DNA of 64,000 bases from Aliivibrio finisterrensis_A (GTDB lineage Bacteria > Pseudomonadota > Gammaproteobacteria > Enterobacterales > Vibrionaceae), in assembly GCF_004167675.1 (NCBI RefSeq), contig NZ_SEZQ01000003.1; one strand, written 5' to 3'. A program made the position numbers and the translations under genes. Shown here in pieces: positions 55,197 through 62,165 of the stretch. Below the pieces are notes generated by a model that was given only the letters and a program-made list of their open reading frames with translations, did not search any database and was not told where the DNA came from. How positions within the stretch are numbered: position 1 is the first letter of the stretch; the number at the start of each line of letters is the position of its first letter.

Positions 55197-57074
55197 ATGA
55201 CAATCGAAATTAATGTACCTGACATCGGTGCAGATGAGGTTGAAGTAACTGAGATTCTAGTTAAGGTCGGTGACCGAGTTGAAGAAGAGCAGTCACTGAT
55301 CACTGTTGAAGGCGATAAAGCTTCAATGGAAGTTCCTGCGTCTCAAGCGGGTATCGTTAAAGAGATCAAAATCTCTGAAGGCGATTCAGTAACAACAGGT
55401 TCTCTTATCATGATCTTTGAAGCAGAGGGTGCTGCGGCACCTGCTGCTCCAGTAGTTGAAGCGGCTCCAGTAGCTGCTCCTGCTGCTGCATCAGTTGCCG
55501 AGCTTAAAGAAGTTCACGTTCCAGATATCGGCGGTGATGAAGTTGAAGTAACTGAAATCATGGTTGCTGTTGGCGATACAGTAGAAGAAGAGCAATCTCT
55601 TTTAACTGTTGAAGGCGACAAAGCATCGATGGAAGTACCTGCGCCATTCGCTGGTACAGTGAAAGAAATCAAAATCGCTTCTGGTGATTCAGTATCTACT
55701 GGTTCTCTAGTGATGATCTTTGAAGTTGCAGGTTCAGCACCTGCTGCTGCTCCTCAAGCGGCAGCAGCACCAGTTGCAGCGGCTCCAGCAGTATCTGCTG
55801 AGAAAGAAGTTCACGTTCCAGATATCGGCGGTGATGAAGTTGAAGTAACTGAAATCATGGTTGCTGTTGGCGATACAGTAGAAGAAGAGCAATCTCTAAT
55901 TACTGTTGAAGGCGACAAAGCATCAATGGAAGTTCCTGCTCCGTTCGCTGGTACTATCAAAGAGATTAAGATTGCTGCAGGCGATAAAGTATCGACTGGC
56001 TCTCTAATCATGACGTTTGTTGTTGAAGGCGCAGCACCTGCAGCACCTCAAGCGGCGGCTGCTCCTGTTGCACAAGCAGCACCAGCACCAGTAGCTGCGG
56101 CTTCTGCTCCTGCAACTACGAGCGAATTTGAAGCGAACAACGATTACGCTCATGCGTCTCCAGTTGTACGTCGTCTTGCTCGTGAATTTGGCGTAAACCT
56201 AGCGAAAGTTAAAGGTACTGGTCGTAAGAACCGTATCCTTAAAGAAGATGTTCAAGGTTTCGTTAAAGATGCACTTAAGCGTCTTGAATCTGGTGCAGCG
56301 GCATCAGGCAAAGGCGGTGACGGTTCAGCGCTTGGTCTACTACCATGGCCAAAAGTTGATTTCAGCAAGTTTGGTGAAACTGAAGTTCAGAAGCTTTCTA
56401 AGATCAAGAAGATTTCTGGTGCAAACCTACATCGTAACTGGGTGATGATCCCTCACGTTACACAGTGGGATAACGCAGACATCACTGAGCTAGAAGCATT
56501 CCGTAAAGAGCAGAATGCAATCGAAGCGAAAAACGACACAGGCATGAAGATCACGCCACTTGTGTTTATCATGAAAGCGGTTGCGAAAGCACTTGAAGCG
56601 TTCCCATCGTTTAACTCTTCTTTATCTGAAGATGGCGAAAGCATCATTCTGAAGAAGTACGTAAACGTAGGTATTGCTGTTGATACGCCAAACGGTCTTG
56701 TTGTTCCTGTATTTAAAGACGTGAACAAGAAAGGTATTTACGAGCTATCTGAAGAGCTTATGGCTATTTCGAAGAAAGCGCGTGCTGGTAAGCTAACGGC
56801 GTCTGATATGCAGGGTGGTTGTTTCACAATCTCAAGCCTTGGTGGTATCGGTGGCACAGCATTTACACCAATCGTAAATGCACCAGAAGTAGGTATCCTA
56901 GGGGTATCTAAGTCTGAGATTAAACCTGTATGGAATGGCAAAGAGTTCGCTCCACGCCTACAGCTTCCACTGTCTCTGTCTTATGACCACCGTGTTATTG
57001 ATGGCGCAGAAGGTGCTCGTTTCATTACGTTCTTAAACAGTGCATTATCTGACATTCGTCGCCTAGTACTGTAA
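55197..57074 (+). CDS. aceF: Pyruvate dehydrogenase E2 dihydrolipoyl acetyltransferase
   Basis: The core of the complex, transferring acetyl groups to CoA. 625 aa with three lipoyl domains (about 1-75, 103-177, 203-276), each with the lipoylated Lys in GDKASMEVPA (Lys41, Lys142, Lys241), separated by Ala/Pro-rich swinging linkers. A peripheral-subunit-binding domain (about 317-355) follows, then the CAT catalytic domain with LSYDHRVIDGAEGARF. Lipoyl domains 2 and 3 share 95 consecutive identical bases, which points to recent homogenisation. Confidence 0.98.
   Translation: MTIEINVPDIGADEVEVTEILVKVGDRVEEEQSLITVEGDKASMEVPASQAGIVKEIKISEGDSVTTGSLIMIFEAEGAAAPAAPVVEAAPVAAPAAASVAELKEVHVPDIGGDEVEVTEIMVAVGDTVEEEQSLLTVEGDKASMEVPAPFAGTVKEIKIASGDSVSTGSLVMIFEVAGSAPAAAPQAAAAPVAAAPAVSAEKEVHVPDIGGDEVEVTEIMVAVGDTVEEEQSLITVEGDKASMEVPAPFAGTIKEIKIAAGDKVSTGSLIMTFVVEGAAPAAPQAAAAPVAQAAPAPVAAASAPATTSEFEANNDYAHASPVVRRLAREFGVNLAKVKGTGRKNRILKEDVQGFVKDALKRLESGAAASGKGGDGSALGLLPWPKVDFSKFGETEVQKLSKIKKISGANLHRNWVMIPHVTQWDNADITELEAFRKEQNAIEAKNDTGMKITPLVFIMKAVAKALEAFPSFNSSLSEDGESIILKKYVNVGIAVDTPNGLVVPVFKDVNKKGIYELSEELMAISKKARAGKLTASDMQGGCFTISSLGGIGGTAFTPIVNAPEVGILGVSKSEIKPVWNGKEFAPRLQLPLSLSYDHRVIDGAEGARFITFLNSALSDIRRLVL
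55506..55600. repeat. 95-bp perfect direct repeat, copy 1 (aceF lipoyl domain 2)
   Basis: Identical over 95 bases to 55803-55897. The offset of 297 bases is exactly 99 codons, so recombination between the copies would remove or add one whole lipoyl domain in frame. Confidence 0.93.
55803..55897. repeat. 95-bp perfect direct repeat, copy 2 (aceF lipoyl domain 3)
   Basis: The second copy of the repeat at 55506-55600. Lipoyl domain 1 is clearly more diverged at the DNA level. Confidence 0.93.
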
Positions 57075-57094
57075 TTAGCGGTTATTGAAACAAA

Positions 57095-57124
57095 CAATAA
57101 GGTGGCTAATGAGCCACCTTATTG
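57095..57124. terminator. Perfect hairpin after aceF (no T-run)
   Basis: A 13-bp perfect stem (CAATAAGGTGGCT with AGCCACCTTATTG) and a 4-base loop. It lacks a T-tract, so it may act as an mRNA 3' stabiliser or partial attenuator between aceF and lpdA rather than a full terminator. Confidence 0.5.
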
Positions 57125-57125
57125 C

Positions 57126-57167
57126 TTAATAAATTAAGGGATTAATCTCTTAATTTTAATTTATTAA
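57126..57167. repeat. Long AT-rich dyad downstream of the aceF hairpin
   Basis: Outer arms TTAATAAATT and AATTTATTAA enclose ATTAAG/CTTAAT and a GATTAATC palindrome. It directly abuts the GC-rich hairpin, giving two adjacent dyads in the aceF-lpdA gap. Confidence 0.5.
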
Positions 57168-57349
57168 AGCAATTTGCGGTGATTTCAATGTTCCTATCTT
57201 TGAACATACAAACGTGAATTGTTGTCTAGCTCACAGGCTAACTTAATCTAGCTTTCACACTGTTAACATCTATGTAAAATAGACACAGTCTGAAAACAAT
57301 AATAGAACATTTGTCAGCCTGTTAGGGAAATGACTATAACGAGGTCAAA

Positions 57350-58777
57350 ATGAGCAAACAAGTTAAAGCCCAAGTAGTTGTACTTGGTTCAGGTCCTGCT
57401 GGTTACTCTGCTGCTTTCCGTTGCGCGGATTTAGGTCTAGAAACAGTATTAATCGAGCGTTATAACACGCTTGGTGGTGTATGTTTAAACGTGGGTTGTA
57501 TCCCATCAAAAGCACTTCTTCACGTATCTAAAGTTATCGAAGAAGCAAAAGCAATGGCAGATCACGGCGTTGTTTTTGGTGCTCCACAAACAGACATTAA
57601 TAAGATCCGTATCTGGAAAGATAAAGTAGTTACTCAGTTAACTGGCGGTCTTGGCGGCATGGCTAAAATGCGTGACGTTAAAGTTATTAACGGTTTTGGT
57701 AAGTTTACTGGCCCTAATACGATTGAAGTTGAAGGCGAAGAAAACACAACAGTTACGTTTGATAACGCTATCATTGCTGCGGGTTCTCGTCCGATTAAAC
57801 TTCCGTTCATCCCGCATGAAGACCCACGTATTTGGGATTCAACTGACGCGCTAGAACTGAAAGAAGTTCCAGAAAAACTATTGATCATGGGCGGTGGTAT
57901 CATCGGTCTTGAAATGGGTACGGTTTACCACTCTTTAGGTTCTAAAGTTGAAGTGGTTGAGATGTTTGATCAAGTTATCCCAGCGGCGGATAAAGACATC
58001 GTTAAAGTGTACACAAAACGTATTAAAGATAAGTTCAAGCTAATGCTTGAGACTAAAGTAACGGCTGTTGAAGCAAAAGAAGACGGTATCTACGTTTCAA
58101 TGGAAGGTAAAAAAGCACCTTCAGAAGCTGAGCGTTACGATGCGGTTCTTGTTGCTATTGGTCGTGTACCAAATGGTAAACTTATCGATGCTGAAAAAGC
58201 AGGTATCGAAGTTGATGAGCGTGGTTTCATCAATGTTGATAAGCAAATGCGTACCAATGTTGCTCACATTCATGCAATCGGTGATGTTGTTGGCCAACCA
58301 ATGCTTGCTCACAAAGGTGTGCATGAAGGTCATGTAGCTGCTGAAGTTATTTCTGGTAAGAAGCACTACTTCGACCCTAAAGTAATTCCTTCAATTGCTT
58401 ACACTGAGCCAGAAGTTGCTTGGGTTGGTAAAACAGAGAAAGAAGCAAAAGAAGAAGGTCTGAACTTTGAAGTTGCTACTTTCCCATGGGCAGCATCAGG
58501 CCGTGCAATCGCATCTGATTGTGCTGATGGTATGACTAAGCTTATCTTTGATAAAGAAACTCACCGTGTTATTGGTGGTGCTATCGTTGGTACAAACGGT
58601 GGTGAACTACTTGGTGAAATCGGCCTTGCAATCGAAATGGGTTGTGATGCAGAAGATATCGCTCTTACTATCCACGCACACCCAACTCTACATGAGTCTG
58701 TTGGTCTAGCTGCGGAAGTATTTGAAGGTTCAATCACTGACCTTCCAAACAAAAAAGCAGTTAAAAAGAAAAAATAA
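57350..58777 (+). CDS. lpdA: Dihydrolipoamide dehydrogenase (E3)
   Basis: An FAD-dependent disulfide oxidoreductase that reoxidises lipoyl groups for pyruvate and 2-oxoglutarate dehydrogenases and the glycine cleavage system. 475 aa (E. coli 474). FAD motif VVLGSGPAGYSAAFRCADLG, redox disulfide GGVCLNVGCIPSK (Cys45, Cys50), NAD site IMGGGIIGLEMGTVYHSLG, and C-terminal active-site His/Glu in HAHPTLHESVG. The 275-base gap after aceF suggests a separate promoter in addition to read-through. Confidence 0.98.
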   Translation: MSKQVKAQVVVLGSGPAGYSAAFRCADLGLETVLIERYNTLGGVCLNVGCIPSKALLHVSKVIEEAKAMADHGVVFGAPQTDINKIRIWKDKVVTQLTGGLGGMAKMRDVKVINGFGKFTGPNTIEVEGEENTTVTFDNAIIAAGSRPIKLPFIPHEDPRIWDSTDALELKEVPEKLLIMGGGIIGLEMGTVYHSLGSKVEVVEMFDQVIPAADKDIVKVYTKRIKDKFKLMLETKVTAVEAKEDGIYVSMEGKKAPSEAERYDAVLVAIGRVPNGKLIDAEKAGIEVDERGFINVDKQMRTNVAHIHAIGDVVGQPMLAHKGVHEGHVAAEVISGKKHYFDPKVIPSIAYTEPEVAWVGKTEKEAKEEGLNFEVATFPWAASGRAIASDCADGMTKLIFDKETHRVIGGAIVGTNGGELLGEIGLAIEMGCDAEDIALTIHAHPTLHESVGLAAEVFEGSITDLPNKKAVKKKK

Positions 58778-58806
58778 TTCTGATTAACAACGCGTTTGTT
58801 AAGACA

Positions 58807-58839
58807 TAAAAAAACCGCTGAGAAATCAGCGGTTTTTTA
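58807..58839 (+). terminator. Terminator after lpdA
   Basis: The stem AAAAAACCGCTGA with TCAGCGGTTTTTT around a GAAA tetraloop, followed by T's. Confidence 0.93.
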
Positions 58840-58847
58840 TTATCATT

Positions 58848-58924
58848 TCCTGAATCCTGAATCCTGAATCCTGAATCCTGAATCCTGAATCCTGAATCCT
58901 GAATCCTGAATCCTGAATCCTGAA
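58848..58924. repeat. Heptanucleotide tandem array TCCTGAA x11
   Basis: Eleven perfect head-to-tail copies of TCCTGAA fill the space between the lpdA terminator and the litR stop codon (58926-58928). There is one spacer base before the stop. It has the same unit length and the same position relative to two convergent genes as the TTCTTAC array after lpxC, but a different unit. Confidence 0.97.
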
Positions 58925-58925
58925 T

Positions 58926-59531
58926 TTATTTATAAATACACAGCATATTTAAGAAACAGTTAGCCGTATCTTCAAGTTCTTCAATTGAAGAACTGCGATT
59001 CGCTTGAATGAAAACAGAGTAGCAAATGCCATGCAGCATTTTAGCTAAGTTTTCAGGCGTATGATCGTTACACACTTCGTTACGCTCAATACCTTCTTCA
59101 AACATCGTACGGATGATCTTCTGATTATTCACATGCGTGCTTAAGAATAAAGGCCATACTTCTTCGCGAGTAGACGTACTCCATTCAAACCAGACTTTGA
59201 TCCACTTTTCACCAGATTGAACGGTATCAATAATGTTCATTAAGAGGGTATGAAGGTTAGTACGTACATCAAGTTCAAGAGAAATTGAGTTCTGTACGAA
59301 TTGGTGGAATTGTTCTTCTACTTTATTCAATACATCATCAACAAGATCTTCTCTCGTTGGGAAATAGTTGAAAACGGTAGCGACAGATACTTGTGCTATT
59401 TCGGCAACATCAGCATGGCCGCCACGGCCAATACCACGTTGTGAAAATACCTCGATAGCTATATCTAGTAGTTGTTCTTTACGCTTTTCTGGGGATAGCC
59501 TTGTTCTAGGCCTTTTTTGGATCGTATCCAT
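58926..59531 (-). CDS. litR: Quorum-sensing master regulator LitR (HapR/LuxR-type TetR family)
   Basis: The TetR-family regulator of the Vibrio quorum-sensing output, called LitR in A. fischeri, HapR in V. cholerae and LuxR in V. harveyi. 201 aa: N-terminal KRPRTRLSPEKRKEQLLDIA, helix-turn-helix HADVAEIAQVSVATVFNYFPTREDLV (two segments: residues near 39-52 and 53-64), and an all-helical ligand/dimer domain with WIKVWFEWSTSTREEVWPLF. It is divergent from hpt with 326 bases between, and its 5' leader holds a likely Qrr sRNA target at the ribosome site. Confidence 0.94.
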   Translation of the reverse strand: MDTIQKRPRTRLSPEKRKEQLLDIAIEVFSQRGIGRGGHADVAEIAQVSVATVFNYFPTREDLVDDVLNKVEEQFHQFVQNSISLELDVRTNLHTLLMNIIDTVQSGEKWIKVWFEWSTSTREEVWPLFLSTHVNNQKIIRTMFEEGIERNEVCNDHTPENLAKMLHGICYSVFIQANRSSSIEELEDTANCFLNMLCIYK

Positions 59532-59540
59532 TTTAATATA

Positions 59541-59556
59541 TCCTTGCCAACAAATT
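59541..59556 (-). promoter_or_regulatory. litR ribosome site with probable Qrr sRNA target
   Basis: On the minus strand the leader reads TTTGTTGGCAAGGA, with AAGGA 9 bases before the litR ATG. GTTGGC is complementary to the GCCAAC core of Vibrio Qrr sRNAs as I remember them. Qrr1 repression of litR is established in A. fischeri; that this exact segment pairs is inferred. Confidence 0.55.
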
Positions 59557-59857
59557 ATTATTTTATATAGGGTTTTATTATTATTATTCTCAATAACTTT
59601 ACATAAGGCTGATTATATATTCAACAATTATTCAGCTTATCAATTAAAAATATGACGAAGTTAAAGGTTATTTTTTCAAGTTGCAGCGATTTACCGTATA
59701 AATCTATTTTTGTTGAATTTTCCTTATAAAATGGCAAGGTTAATATTAGAGACATAAAAAACTTTTGTAATTGGATCTACGTCAACGGCCGTTTTATTGT
59801 AAACTGTAGAGGTCTAAATCTTGCCTTAGGTAAGTTCAACGAATTAAGTGAGATAGT
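59557..59857. other. litR-hpt divergent intergenic region
   Basis: About 300 AT-rich bases with no supported ORF. It presumably carries the litR promoter and 5' leader on one strand and the hpt promoter on the other. I see no convincing lux-box or second TetR-type dyad. Confidence 0.5.
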
Positions 59858-60388
59858 ATGAAACATACAGTAGAAGTGATGATCTCTGAAAAAGAGGTTG
59901 CTCAACGTGTTAAAGAACTAGGCCAACAAATATCTGAACACTATAAAGAGTCAGAAGGATTGGTGATGATAGGTTTGTTACGTGGTTCATTTGTTTTCAT
60001 GGCTGATTTAGCACGAGCGATTGATACGCCAATGACGGTGGACTTTATGACAGCATCAAGCTATGGCAATAGCATGGAGAGTACACGTGATGTACGCATC
60101 CTAAAAGATCTTGATGATGATATTAAAGGCAAAGATATTCTGCTCGTTGAAGATATTATTGATACAGGTAATACGTTAAGTAAGGTATGCGAGATATTGT
60201 CTATTCGTGAGCCTAACTCAATCACTATTTGTACGTTGCTTGATAAACCTTCTCGCCGTGAAGTTGAAGTAAAAGTAGATTGGATTGGTTTTTCAATCCC
60301 AGATGAATTTGTTGTTGGTGTGGGTATTGATTACGCTCAAAAATACCGTAACTTACCTTATATTGGTAAAGTCGTACCACAAGAATAA
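59858..60388 (+). CDS. hpt: Hypoxanthine phosphoribosyltransferase
   Basis: A purine salvage enzyme that makes IMP (and GMP, less well) from hypoxanthine and PRPP. 176 aa (E. coli 178). The PRPP-binding motif ILLVEDIIDTGNTLS and flexible-loop ASSYGNSMEST are both present, and VDWIGFSIPDEFVVGVGIDYAQKYRNLPYIG is the family C-terminus (given here in overlapping part: IPDEFVVGVGIDYA). It is a single gene, followed by a terminator. The litR-hpt-can neighbourhood matches V. cholerae hapR-hpt-can as I recall it. Confidence 0.95.
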   Translation: MKHTVEVMISEKEVAQRVKELGQQISEHYKESEGLVMIGLLRGSFVFMADLARAIDTPMTVDFMTASSYGNSMESTRDVRILKDLDDDIKGKDILLVEDIIDTGNTLSKVCEILSIREPNSITICTLLDKPSRREVEVKVDWIGFSIPDEFVVGVGIDYAQKYRNLPYIGKVVPQE

Positions 60389-60425
60389 TACGCTTCATTA
60401 TTGTCGTATTGGTATTATTTAAATT

Positions 60426-60459
60426 AAGCCGAAGATACATTTGTTTCTTCGGCTTTTTT
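60426..60459 (+). terminator. Terminator after hpt
   Basis: A 10-bp perfect stem (AAGCCGAAGA with TCTTCGGCTT), a 10-base loop and a T-run. Confidence 0.92.
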
Positions 60460-60599
60460 ATTGATATATCTATATTTTATATAATATAGCGGAAAGTATG
60501 GTCAAACAGGGCAAAATAAACAATGTTTAGAATGAATATATAGTTACCAGTAAACTAATAGTGCATTCATTTTGTTTTAATTATGTTGCTAATTTGTGC

Positions 60600-60627
60600 T
60601 TGATTATTAATCACTATTGGTTACAAT
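60600..60627 (+). promoter_or_regulatory. Possible promoter for the small ORF and DUF1127 gene
   Basis: TTGATT (60600-60605) and TACAAT (60622-60627) with a 16-base spacer, four or more matches each to the sigma-70 hexamers. It would give a leader of about 60 bases before the ORF at 60694. Confidence 0.45.
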
Positions 60628-60693
60628 TTAACCGTAAATCTAATTTACAACTTACCCATTTATAGAATTAATTTTACGTTTTAGGAGGTCAAC

Positions 60694-60771
60694 ATGACAG
60701 TTATTCATTCATACAAAATGTGTTGCGCCACCACTATGTCGTTTACACCCGTTAACGATCAAAACGATTAA
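60694..60771 (+). CDS. Small unannotated ORF, 25 aa (candidate leader peptide)
   Basis: ATG at 60694 is preceded by an almost ideal Shine-Dalgarno, AGGAGGT, with 4 bases between. The product begins MTVIHSYKMCCATT and ends TPVNDQND. It has a CC pair, two Thr pairs of sorts and an acidic end, no signal peptide, and I know no family for it. Its stop is 115 bases before the DUF1127-like gene on the same strand, so it could be a regulatory leader ORF or an independent small protein. The strong ribosome site is the main evidence. Confidence 0.5.
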   Translation: MTVIHSYKMCCATTMSFTPVNDQND

Positions 60772-60782
60772 TTAATTCGTAA

Positions 60783-60825
60783 CCTTCTTTGGCTGCGAAT
60801 ATTGCGGCTATCTTATCTAAGAAGG
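60783..60825 (+). other. Possible leader hairpin between the small ORF and the DUF1127 gene
   Basis: CCTTCTT at 60783-60789 is complementary to AAGAAGG at 60819-60825, with 29 bases between that contain GGCTGCG and TGCGGCT. There is no T-run. It could form after translation of the small ORF, but the stem is only 7 bp. Confidence 0.3.
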
Positions 60826-60886
60826 GAACTGCCTACCTTATGATGCCAGTCGCACTATATTCTCAGCTTACTATTGGAGAAATATT

Positions 60887-61138
60887 ATGCGTCATTCACT
60901 ATACCTACGTTTAGCTACTTTATTAATTAAAGCCGATCTTGCTCGAGAAGAGCGTGAATGGAAACGAAAAGTTCGTAAAGTTCAATATGAGATCCCTTGG
61001 GGAAATGAATATCTATTAAGAGATATTGGTTTGCATATTGATGGTCGAACAATCAGTGATCTTGAGGTTCCAGCAATAAAAACTGAACGCCAAATCCGCC
61101 ATCTTCGTCGACTCGTGCGTTTGAGAATAGCAACGTAA
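60887..61138 (+). CDS. DUF1127-like small basic protein
   Basis: 83 aa, very rich in Arg and Lys. The N-terminal helix is MRHSLYLRLATLLIKADLAREEREW; I give its halves MRHSLYLRLATLLIKADL and AREEREW. The central EYLLRDIGLHIDGRTISDL resembles the DUF1127 signature (LLRDIGL), and the C-terminus is a basic helix RQIRHLRRLVRLRIAT. DUF1127 proteins in other proteobacteria are linked to RNA turnover and phosphate or stress responses; for this one I infer nothing beyond possible nucleic-acid binding. GGAG lies 8 bases before the ATG. A 25-codon ORF precedes it and can lies convergently downstream. Confidence 0.78.
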   Translation: MRHSLYLRLATLLIKADLAREEREWKRKVRKVQYEIPWGNEYLLRDIGLHIDGRTISDLEVPAIKTERQIRHLRRLVRLRIAT

Positions 61139-61143
61139 AATAA

Positions 61144-61178
61144 AGCCAGAGAAATTAAGGTGATGTTTTCTCTGGCTA
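61144..61178 (+). terminator. Hairpin after the DUF1127-like gene
   Basis: AGCCAGAGA pairs with TCTCTGGCT around a 17-base loop just after the stop codon. The T content downstream is weak. Confidence 0.6.
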
Positions 61179-61189
61179 TTGTCTAATGT

Positions 61190-61222
61190 AATAAAAGGGG
61201 AGTTGTTGCCCTTTTATTTTTC
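61190..61222. terminator. Terminator overlapping the can stop codon
   Basis: AATAAAAGGG pairs with CCCTTTTATT and T's follow on the plus strand. The right arm covers the can stop codon (61214-61216). It probably ends plus-strand transcripts and may also act on can mRNA. Confidence 0.7.
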
Positions 61223-61873
61223 ACCACTAGTCTGTGTTATAACAGACATAGCTGCTTGGTAGGATATTTCTAATGATTCTCGACTGTGGCCTTTTACACC
61301 CAGATCATTCAAAACGCCATCTCCCATACCATAAACAACGCCGTGAACTTGAACGTCTTGTCCTCGTTCCCAAGCGGTTTGCATTACGGTTGAATTACCA
61401 ACGTTATAAACTTGTTCTGCGACATTTATCTCACACAATTTATCTCCCCATTTCTCACGAGGTAAACTGCCAAATACAGTTCTGTGTTTTAGATAAAGAT
61501 CTCTAATATGAAGTAACCAGTTATTAATAAGGCCTAGTGGGGGGTTATCAATGGCTGCATTCACACCACCACATCCATAATGCCCACAAACAATGATGTG
61601 TTTAATTTTTAAAACATCGACGGCATATTGCAAAACAGACAGGCAATTTAAATCAGTATGAATTACTTGGTTGGCTACATTACGGTGAACAAATAGTTCG
61701 CCTGAATGAAGTCCAGTTAAACGTTCAGCAGGAACTCGACTGTCAGAGCAACCAATCCATAAAAAACCAGGGTTCTGTCCTTCCTCAAGCTGAGTAAAGT
61801 ATTCAGGACGTCCCGCTTTAATTGATTTTGCCCATTTAGAATTATTTTCAAAAAGCTCTTTAATTTCTGGCAT
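61214..61873 (-). CDS. can: Beta-class carbonic anhydrase
   Basis: A zinc enzyme that interconverts CO2 and bicarbonate, needed for growth in air. I start at the ATG at 61871-61873 (219 aa; E. coli Can 220), with GAGAG upstream, rather than 12 codons earlier. This numbering puts the zinc and active-site residues Cys42, Asp44, Arg46, His98 and Cys101 at the E. coli positions, in GCSDSRVPAERL and CGHYGCGGV. It is divergent from a SulP transporter gene, suggesting linked bicarbonate supply. Confidence 0.96.
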   Translation of the reverse strand: MPEIKELFENNSKWAKSIKAGRPEYFTQLEEGQNPGFLWIGCSDSRVPAERLTGLHSGELFVHRNVANQVIHTDLNCLSVLQYAVDVLKIKHIIVCGHYGCGGVNAAIDNPPLGLINNWLLHIRDLYLKHRTVFGSLPREKWGDKLCEINVAEQVYNVGNSTVMQTAWERGQDVQVHGVVYGMGDGVLNDLGVKGHSRESLEISYQAAMSVITQTSGEK

Positions 61874-62165
61874 TTTTACTCTCTCATCCCTTAAATACAT
61901 AAGAAGCAAGGGGGTTCCTTACACTTCTTTCTGTTAAAAACGTCAACAGGTCTATTTACTATACACAATGTTACAATTTCAATCTGCTAAAAACTTGCAT
62001 GAAAAGTACTCATCTGACGAGTAGAGGCGTTAAAAGAAGCGGCTGGAGTACTAATTAGATAAATAGGACATAAGCTGAAGTCATTAGTTCTAATTAATAG
62101 TTATGAGAGATGAATAACTTTTGTTAAATTAACGGCGATACGAGTTTATAAACAGGGAGCTAACG
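61874..62165. other. can-sulP divergent intergenic region
   Basis: About 290 bases with no supported ORF. A small hairpin TACTC/GAGTA lies at 62007-62023. The right end holds the GGGAG ribosome site for the SulP gene. Promoters for both genes are expected but not resolved. Confidence 0.45.

Noticed and set aside
58848..58924. Heptamer array as a CRISPR or attachment site
   Set aside because: Units are 7 bases with no spacers, there are no cas genes, and no integrase is nearby.
60840..60914. Second short ORF (MMPVALYSQLTIGE...) overlapping the start of the DUF1127-like gene
   Set aside because: It lacks its own ribosome site and covers the ribosome site of the real gene in another frame; the upstream 25-codon ORF is far better supported.
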